NCBI RefSeq assembly: GCF_030272615.1
Contig: NC_081414.1
Coordinates: 825,248,896-825,312,895, forward strand
DNA length: 64,000 nt
DNA from: Cryptomeria japonica
Taxonomy: Eukaryota > Streptophyta > Pinopsida > Cupressales > Cupressaceae
Reading direction: 5' to 3'
This document shows positions 57,636 through 64,000 of this stretch, piece after piece (position 1 is the stretch's first letter; each line of letters starts with the position of its first letter). The position numbers and the translations under genes are program-made. Below the pieces are notes generated by a model. That model did no database searches. It was given only the letters and a program-made list of their open reading frames with translations, and was not told the DNA's origin.

Positions 57636-58574
57636 CCTATTTATTTAATCCCCCTTTCACATTTAATTAAATTCAAATTTAATTAAATCTCTCTCACATT
57701 TAAATAAATGAATATTTAATTAAATATCTATCCAAATGCAAGTTGCACACATTTAAATAAATTTATATTTATTTAAAAATTTCTAAAAATCTCTCCCACT
57801 TGCATTCTCCTACAAAATCCACTTGCACACTAACCATTCTTCTAGAATATTCTAATCCATTCTAATTAGCCTAACTCCCTCCTAAACATTTGCACATTCC
57901 TTAAGAAGGGGTCACTTCTCAAAAACTTGTGAAGTCTTCATAAAGCATTAAAGGTTTTATTTCTTCAACAAGATAACATCAAAAGTATTCCAAAACTTGT
58001 AAGGCTCTTACATAACCATTAATGGTTAACTCAACCTTGACCCATGGGTAGAGATTCTCTCTAACTTAACCCTCCTTTTAACTCATGGGTCTCTTCAAGC
58101 ATTCATTGCTTTGACCATGGTTATCCCTTTAACCCTTGCACAAGATTTTATCCTTTGGATGATAAAATATTTATGCATTAACTCAACCCTAACCAAACCA
58201 TCCATGGTTACCCTCATGTCAACTCAAGCATTGAATGATCCTTCCCTCTCCTCTCAAGCCATCTCATGTTGACACTTGTCATCATGGGATTGGGTTGAAA
58301 ACCATCACATGGATCATGAATCATGCAATCTTGGCCCTCCACAAACAAGATCAATCTTGACCTTTCAATCTTCTATTTTGCCTATAAACAAAACCCTTCT
58401 CCTCAAGCAAAGGAGGAAGCTTTAGAGCATTGTTATTATACTGAAATATTACATAGATACTTAGAGCTTTCTCATAGCATCACTCTTTGCATTTGTATAG
58501 CATATGATTTAATTTTCAACCATCTTGAATCTCCATTTGGCATCCATGGTTAATGCTAAAAGCTGAGACCTACA

Positions 58575-59640
58575 TTCATTTGGAACTTGGAGAGGAGGGA
58601 AACAAGGGAGGAGCAACAAAGGCACCATGGAAGCATCATAGGGAGACTCTTCTCTTTTGTTTTGTTTTGTTTTGTTTAAGCTTCATTTATACTTTTAAAT
58701 CTCCTTTGATTTGTTTTTGAAATGATTTTTAGTTCTTTGTTTTGGTTTTATGGTTGAAACTAACATATTAACATTGAACTTTGTTTTTGGCTATTGTCCA
58801 CATTTCCATGGCATCAATATTATTTAGTGAAATACAATAGGACTAGTATTTTATCGTATCAATATGTTAGTGAAGAGAGACATTGGGGTTCATGATTGTG
58901 ATGAGGATGGTTTATTAGGAGATATTTTTAATATTATTTCTTGGGGCTATGAACACTTAAGATGTGTGTGTATGCATGTGCATGTGTCAATGTATGTGTT
59001 TATACTAGTGACTATGAACACATGTGTTCTTATTAGTTGTTCCTTGTGCTTTTGTGTATTATTCTTTCCCTTCCTTGTGGATTTGAGATGATTTAAATTA
59101 TGAAGTTGTTGGTTCAACTAATTTTTCCTGGTATCTTTCTTCATGTTTCTTAGATTTTATGCTCCCCCTTTTGAGTGCATCCTCTTTTTGTTAGTTATGT
59201 TGTTCTACATTGATGATGTTACATGCACACTTATTCTATTATTTAAATTCTTATTTTATTTATATCTTAGGTTATCACACGTATATGTTCACCTACTTAT
59301 GAAGTTTCCATGTTTACTCATGGGTATTATGCTCACTTATTATGGTCTATCACATTTATGCTTTACATAATTATCTTATGGTTATATTTTTATGATTACA
59401 CTTGTTTATGAACCTCACTGGGTGCAATATTGGGGGTACTTAATTTTCCCTCTTTATATATGTTTTCATGATTATATCTTACTATGTTATCACAATTCTA
59501 TTTTTATGTCCACTACATGCAAACTTATGAATATTCCTTTGACAAATTTGATTGAAATGATTAGCTCATGCTTATGATAGATTTCTACCATGCCTAAGGC
59601 ATTATCACATGGCTTGCTACTATACCTAGTATATTTTCAC
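58575..59640. other. Spacer with (TTTTG)n microsatellite
   Basis: 58655-58676 holds four to five TTTTG units. The open frames at 58864-59370 are hydrophobic by AT bias and have no support as genes. Confidence 0.5.
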
Positions 59641-59657
59641 ATAGCTCCTACTATGCC

Positions 59658-59733
59658 AAAGGGTTTTGGGGGCCCTTCAAAACCTGTGTTTGATTAAAGA
59701 AAACACAGGTTTTGAAGGGCCCCCAGAACCCTT
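59658..59733. repeat. Long hairpin, 34-bp arms
   Basis: Arm 59658-59691 (AAAGGGTTTTGGGGGCCC..) pairs with 59701-59734 with one mismatch that can still form a G-U pair; the loop is nine bases. The right arm ends a minus-strand region with a LINE-like 3' tail, so the hairpin may be an inverted copy of a retroelement end. Confidence 0.9.
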
Positions 59734-59935
59734 TACAAAAAGATTCTAAGATAGATAGAATCAAATACTAGCATGAGTCCAAAACAAAATAGGTTGCAAG
59801 AGAAAGACATTACAAATGACAACCATAGAGACAATAAAAGCCCAGATGGGCAACAAAAGCCAGCAAAGAGAAAAAAACATAGAACCAACAAAATAGAGAC
59901 AACAACGACAACAAACAATATAAACACAAACCCAA
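59692..59935 (-). other. LINE-like 3' untranslated region
   Basis: On the minus strand, T/G-rich sequence with little coding potential follows the TAG at 59936 and ends in the GGGGGCCCTTCAAAACCTGTGTTTTC hairpin arm. The function as a retroelement 3' end is inference. Confidence 0.4.
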
Positions 59936-61549
59936 CTACATGAAGCTCTTAAGGGTCTCAGCCAACTCAACCTCAAGGACACTCATATTTTCAACGACAA
60001 ATTTTATTTCTTTGTAGTCCACCTTTTGAATGACTGCCTTCTTCTTCATATTGCCACGGGTCCTCTTGTTGGGTCCCTCTTCAACTTGGGTCACATCAGT
60101 ATCATCTCCAATGTGACAATATCCCTTTCCTGATATTCTGAACTATGCACCATAACAACCATAATGTCAGCAGTATTCTTCACAATCTTGTGGCTATTCA
60201 ACATGATAGTATTGAGCATAACGTGGGTCTTATTATATCCTTCTTCAACATTGGAAATGCAGTCTTCAAACCTTTTGTTTATCTGATCAATCCCTTCACC
60301 TATACTTTTGATGCATTCCAACACCGACTTCTTCTTCTCTGTTGTCCATTGCCCCACATCCTTCTGATTGCTTTGATCATTCCCAACAAGGATGGCCTCC
60401 ATTTTGCTACACAAAGCTCTCTGATTGAGTCTAACCTCCTTTAATTCATGAAACAACCATTTAAACATGTTGAACATGTTAATTGCATGTTCCCGAGACA
60501 TACCCAACACATTCTCATAATCTTCCTTTTTATCACTAAGCTCTGCACATTTTGGGTGAAGGTCCTCAAGAGCCGCCACACCCACATTACCGGAATAATG
60601 GGGTGGGGAAGGAAGGGTTTGAATATTATGGTTATCCAACTTCTTGTTATCTTATTTCTAACTCGCAGAATCCTTAGGACTAGCTTTGGAAATACTAGAA
60701 GCGGGGGAATCATTTCCAGCCGAAGTGGAAGAGGAAGAAACCACAATTTTCTTTTTACCTTTTTTACCCTTGCCCCCCCTGGGGATTGGTATTCATAGGT
60801 TTCTCAAGTTTAACTTTTTTTGGAGGGGGAAGGGGCTCACCTTCAGAATCAGACCCAGACTCATCATCAGCTGACTCACCCACACTAGTATCCTCATCAG
60901 AAGAAGTGTGAATATATTCATTAGGGCCAGGAAGGGTATGAAAATGAGAATCAATTAAGACAAGCAGTCCTTCATGCAATATGGGGAACTTAGAGGGGTT
61001 CTTCTTGTGATCATTAAAATTGGCTCACATGGAAGACATAAGATAAAATGAGAAAGATATCTTCACTCCTTGATGAAAGTGATTCAAGATCACAAAATGA
61101 TGCCCATACACTCTAGTAAAATGACCATCTAAAGTAAGGTATTCCATAATTACCTTTAAAATCTTTTTCCAGAAGGGCTTGAAAACCTTAATGGAATAGT
61201 AACTAGCAGTCTTTTTAACAATTTTAGCTCTCTTCGCTTCCTTCTTGGGAAAATTGTTCACATCCTACTCCGTATATGTTCTATCCTTGTAATATTTCAT
61301 ACCATCCATGGAGAGTCAAGTGACTTGGGCAATGAGGCTTTCATCCACCAGAACTTTCCGTCCATGGAGAACAATGGTCCTGTCCTTCCAATGCTTAGCA
61401 AAATAATTCGTAATGTCCTTGTTACAACCTTGTAGCCTCTCAATATTATAAGAAGTGAAACCTCTTTTCTCCAAAATCCTCCACAACTTACATTCCTTCT
61501 TTAGCTTCACACAACTAGGAGGTTCAATCCTTTCTCGAGTGGCCCCCAT
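59936..61549 (-). pseudogene. Unclassified retroelement ORF downstream of LINE RNase H
   Basis: Read from ATG (61547-61549). One frame covers 61549-60764 with a TAG-type break near 61264-61266. A run of seven G on the coding strand (about 60772-60778) shifts the frame; with one fewer G the reading continues to 60091. A further shift leads into a last stretch ending at TAG (59936-59938). Content: an N-terminal globular part (EKRGFTSYNIERL, DESLIAQVTRLSMDG, YSIKVFKPFWKK, FTRVYGHHFVILNHF), an acidic Ser/Asp/Glu block followed by PPPKKVKLEKP (NLS-like), a Lys-rich patch and a C-terminal coiled coil. I recall similar proteins annotated as putative plant transposon proteins, but give no function. 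Confidence 0.6.
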
Positions 61550-61769
61550 CTTCAATTTCTCTTTGTTGCTCTCACAACAATCGGTTTGTAGAACAAAAAA
61601 TAGAGCCCAAAGAATGCCAATAATCACCCACAAAGCATGCAAAATGAATATGCTCATAATATTATGAACTCTCTTGCCACCTACCTTAATCGAAAAGGTT
61701 CTGATCTTTCTAGAATCACTCTAAGTCATTATATCTTGATTCATCATTAATGTTACTCCCTTGACTTCG

Positions 61770-61988
61770 ATCATGAAGCAAATGCATCACAAAATCTGAG
61801 TCCATCTTGTCACCATTGTTCTAGCTCAGCTGACTCTTACTCGTGACCCCTTTATTAGCAAGATAGTTAGCCACCATATTAGCTTGTCTATACACATGGG
61901 ATATAATACATTTATCATAAGTGTTAATTATATCCCTAGCTTTTTTAATCTACATTTCAACATTCCAAGAAGGTTTAGAGGTGCCCCT
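61770..61988 (-). pseudogene. LINE RNase H, C-terminal part
   Basis: Continues in frame from 63496 once the solo LTR and one CCCCT are removed. It reads RGTSKPSWNVEM, a TAG, then CIISHVYRQANMVANYLANKG. The usual last catalytic Asp (VAD.LAN) is Asn here. Reading then decays toward 61735. Confidence 0.82.
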
Positions 61989-63491
61989 TGTTGGCATATG
62001 TGCAGAACTTGGTGACATGATGATATTATATGTTGTCATTGATGTCAATATGTTGAAGTAAGCAAACTGGCAAGAGAATTGGTATGATATTGTGAACCAG
62101 TATATGTAAGAACCGGTATGATAATGTGAACCGGTATATGTGAAAAAGTGAAGCAGTATGTTGGAATGAGAACCGTTATATGGGAAGTTTTGTATCGGGG
62201 TTTCATTTGGCATGACTACCAATTGGTAGTCTCAACTTTAGGGTTTCCGGTTGATGCATTCCAAGCATGTGTGATTCAACTGATGACATCTTGTGATGAG
62301 TTAGCATTGTAATGAAGACCAGATAGTGTTGCCACGTCAGCCTTGTGCACGTGAAGGATTTCCTTGAGGATCTTGCATGGAGATTGATTCTATCTACCTC
62401 GAGAATGTGAAAAGTCTCTGTAAATGATGGAGAGCGGATGATGGGTTATCAGCTTCCTGAAGTGACAAAGAATGAATGTTGGAGAACATCTTGAGATCTA
62501 TTCAAGGTTGTTGTATTTGATGCAATGTGATTAATGGTCAAGATTGAACCAACTGAATTGTTAAACCTAAATGTTTAGGGTTTAGGGTTTATGCTACCAA
62601 CCTATTTGTTTCCTATAAGGTCGTTGATGTTTTTCATTTTGAAGTTGTTGGCAAATGTTATGTGTGTATCCAAGTGAAGAGATACTTGATTCTTGCCAGA
62701 CCGGAGAAGTTTGTTGATACCTCTAGAATGTGATTGCAAAAGAAAAGGAGCTAAAGTGGATCGGCCTTGGCATTGTGTGATATTATCAGATCAGTGTATT
62801 ACCTGTTGACATCTAACCATTTCAGCACTTGGAAAATCCCTTAACCGGGTAGCTTTAACAGACTTTTGTGTAAATCCTTTAATAGGGTGACTCAATTCAA
62901 TGAGCTCTTCAAATCCTCTTGCGAGGTAACCTTTAACAGGGTTCTAACCTTTAACTGGGTATTTAGCCATCCCTTAACTGGGTGATCCCTAGTAGGATCG
63001 GTTCCTAGTAGAACCTATTGTAAAAGTCTTTAACCGGGCTAGGCTCCTAATAGAGCGGACTTCAAAAGAGTTCAAAGAAAAACTTATGGGTATTCATCCC
63101 CACCGTGGTTTTTCCGAGTTGGGTTTCCACGTGAAAAATCTATGTGTCATGTGTGATACTTTTCATGTGATGCTTTAATATTTTCGTTTAAGTGGTAAAG
63201 CATGTTGAACCAACAGTCATTATATTTCTAATGATATATTACCTGTTTATGCATAAGGGTGAAGTGGAAATGAGATATTAGATTGTGTAGAGATCTAAGT
63301 GTTTACCAATTTATGTTATTCATACTCTCACTGTGTGTAACTGGTAGTGCCCGGATTTAGACCGGTGTTACTATTTACCAGTTAAGTGCAGTCTTTGTAA
63401 TCAAACTGGTTCAGGGAAAGTTTTTGTTTGTACTGATTCACCCCCCCTCCCAATACCAGTTTTCTACTAACTGATTCATCATTCTTCATCA
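61989..63491 (+). mobile_element. Solo LTR, 1,503 bp, inside a LINE RNase H domain
   Basis: Starts TGTTGGCATATG and ends TTCTTCATCA. CCCCT at 61984-61988 and 63492-63496 is a perfect target duplication. It has CACCGTGGTTTTTCCGAGTTGGGTTTCCACGTG (63103-63133, given in parts: CCGTGG and CCACGT arms), GATTCACCCCCCC (about 63430-63442), repeated CCCTTAACCGGGT phrases (62840-63040) and a TTTAGGG doublet at 62573. Same family style as 39901-41242. Confidence 0.92.
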
Positions 63492-64000
63492 CCCCTTAGA
63501 TAGTTAATAATGTTTTTTGAATCCCCTTCCACTCAAACACAACTAAAGTTATGTTTTTTAGCAATAATTAGGCTTTGATAGGCCCCTATAGCTTCAACAA
63601 TATGGTTGGTCTAAGTTCCCAAGGGGAGCGCCACCGCTGAAATAAAATTGCCATCGTGATCTCGCAACACTCCCCCGTACCCTACCAGCCTAGGGTTCCC
63701 TTTGACCACCCCATTAAAGTTGTTTTTGGCCCACCCTTGGGGAGGTAATCTCCAGCTAATGTTGGTTCTTTTATTTATCTTAGGCATGGTTGACTGAAAG
63801 AGATGATTTAACTCCCAGGCATTGGCAACTCTGACCTCATAATAATTTACATTTCCATTCTGATTTTGACTATTGATATTCACAATAGAAATATTTTCAT
63901 TGATGGCCCTGGTAATTTTCTTGAAGACAATTATAGGTTGAAGATAAATCTCCCTAAAGATTCTGTTATTACACTCTTTCCATAAGCCCCACGCCACATG
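63492..64000 (-). pseudogene. LINE ORF2 C-terminal region, start of RNase H
   Basis: The minus-strand frame from the window edge reads WGLWKECNNRIFRE, typical of the region before RNase H in plant LINE ORF2. Then LPPQGWAKNNFNGVVKGNPRLVGYGG marks the first RNase H block, in which the catalytic Asp (NFDG) is Asn. TAG at 63611-63613 and a TGA near 63555 interrupt it; IVEAIGA (Glu) and VEGDSKNIIN (Asp) follow. The 5' portion (endonuclease, reverse transcriptase) would lie right of the window. Confidence 0.85.

Larger units (their letters stand above)
57069..58574 (+). mobile_element. Probable LTR (Gypsy-type ends)
   Basis: TGTAGACACATAAA at 57069 and GAGACCTACA ending at 58574 give matching TGTAG..CTACA ends. 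A TATA-like CCTATAAACAAAACCC (about 58379) lies about 195 bp before the end. Inside are ACTTGC..GCAAGT hairpins and a 31-bp tandem repeat. No target duplication is seen (ATATT left, TTCAT right), so it could be a 5' LTR whose element is decayed, or a chance match of ends. Confidence 0.45.

Noticed and set aside
62571-62591. TTTAGGGTTTAGGG as telomere repeat
   Set aside because: Only two to three units inside a solo LTR; the same telo-box words occur in other LTRs (about 13845, 19795).

Overview
This window is intergenic DNA of a large, repeat-dense plant nuclear genome. The evidence is Copia-type LTR retrotransposons with initiator-Met tRNA primer sites, LINE RNase H fragments, a tRNA-derived SINE, many solo LTRs and no intact host gene, tRNA or rRNA gene in 64 kb. 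A gymnosperm (conifer-like) source fits the very old, decayed repeats, but this is inference. CRISPR arrays, operons and bacterial features are absent.

Layout. 1-830: end of an LTR whose element lies left of the window. 952-8519: a small decayed gene of unknown function on the minus strand (short first exon, 112-bp intron), split by a complete Copia element at 1265-7928 (target duplication TACAC). 8520-12549: spacer with a hairpin and a SINE. 12555-13187: solo LTR. 13391-20342: a pol-less Copia-type element carrying a zinc-knuckle gag-like gene and a long accessory reading frame. 21244-22072: a retroposed copy. 23285-25008: solo LTR. 25009-34216: AT-rich degenerate repeats, a MITE (27815-28252), and a long-unit repeat array that resumes at 48900-51130. 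34226-48154: a large Copia-type element (2.85-kb LTRs, gag only) with a solo LTR (39901-41242) inside it and a second accessory-frame element (42268-46225) inside its 3' LTR. 48155-48900: LINE RNase H fragment. 51734-56290: Copia fragment ending in an inverted LTR piece. 57069-58574: probable Gypsy-type LTR. 59692-64000: a LINE-like region (RNase H, an extra coding frame, a hairpin end) interrupted by a solo LTR at 61989-63491.

How the pieces relate. Only 1265-7928 encodes protease, integrase, reverse transcriptase and RNase H, all now broken. The pol-less elements share its primer site, its PPT-LTR junction, two further polypurine tracts and a conserved LTR hairpin, so mobilisation in trans by such a helper is plausible. 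The accessory frame shared by the elements at 13391-20342 and 42268-46225 is the best candidate for something under-described. Premature stops in these frames are mostly TAG, as expected if methylated CAG sites decayed to TAG.

Boundaries were read by eye from target duplications, TG..CA ends, primer sites and polypurine tracts. No alignment or database search was run.
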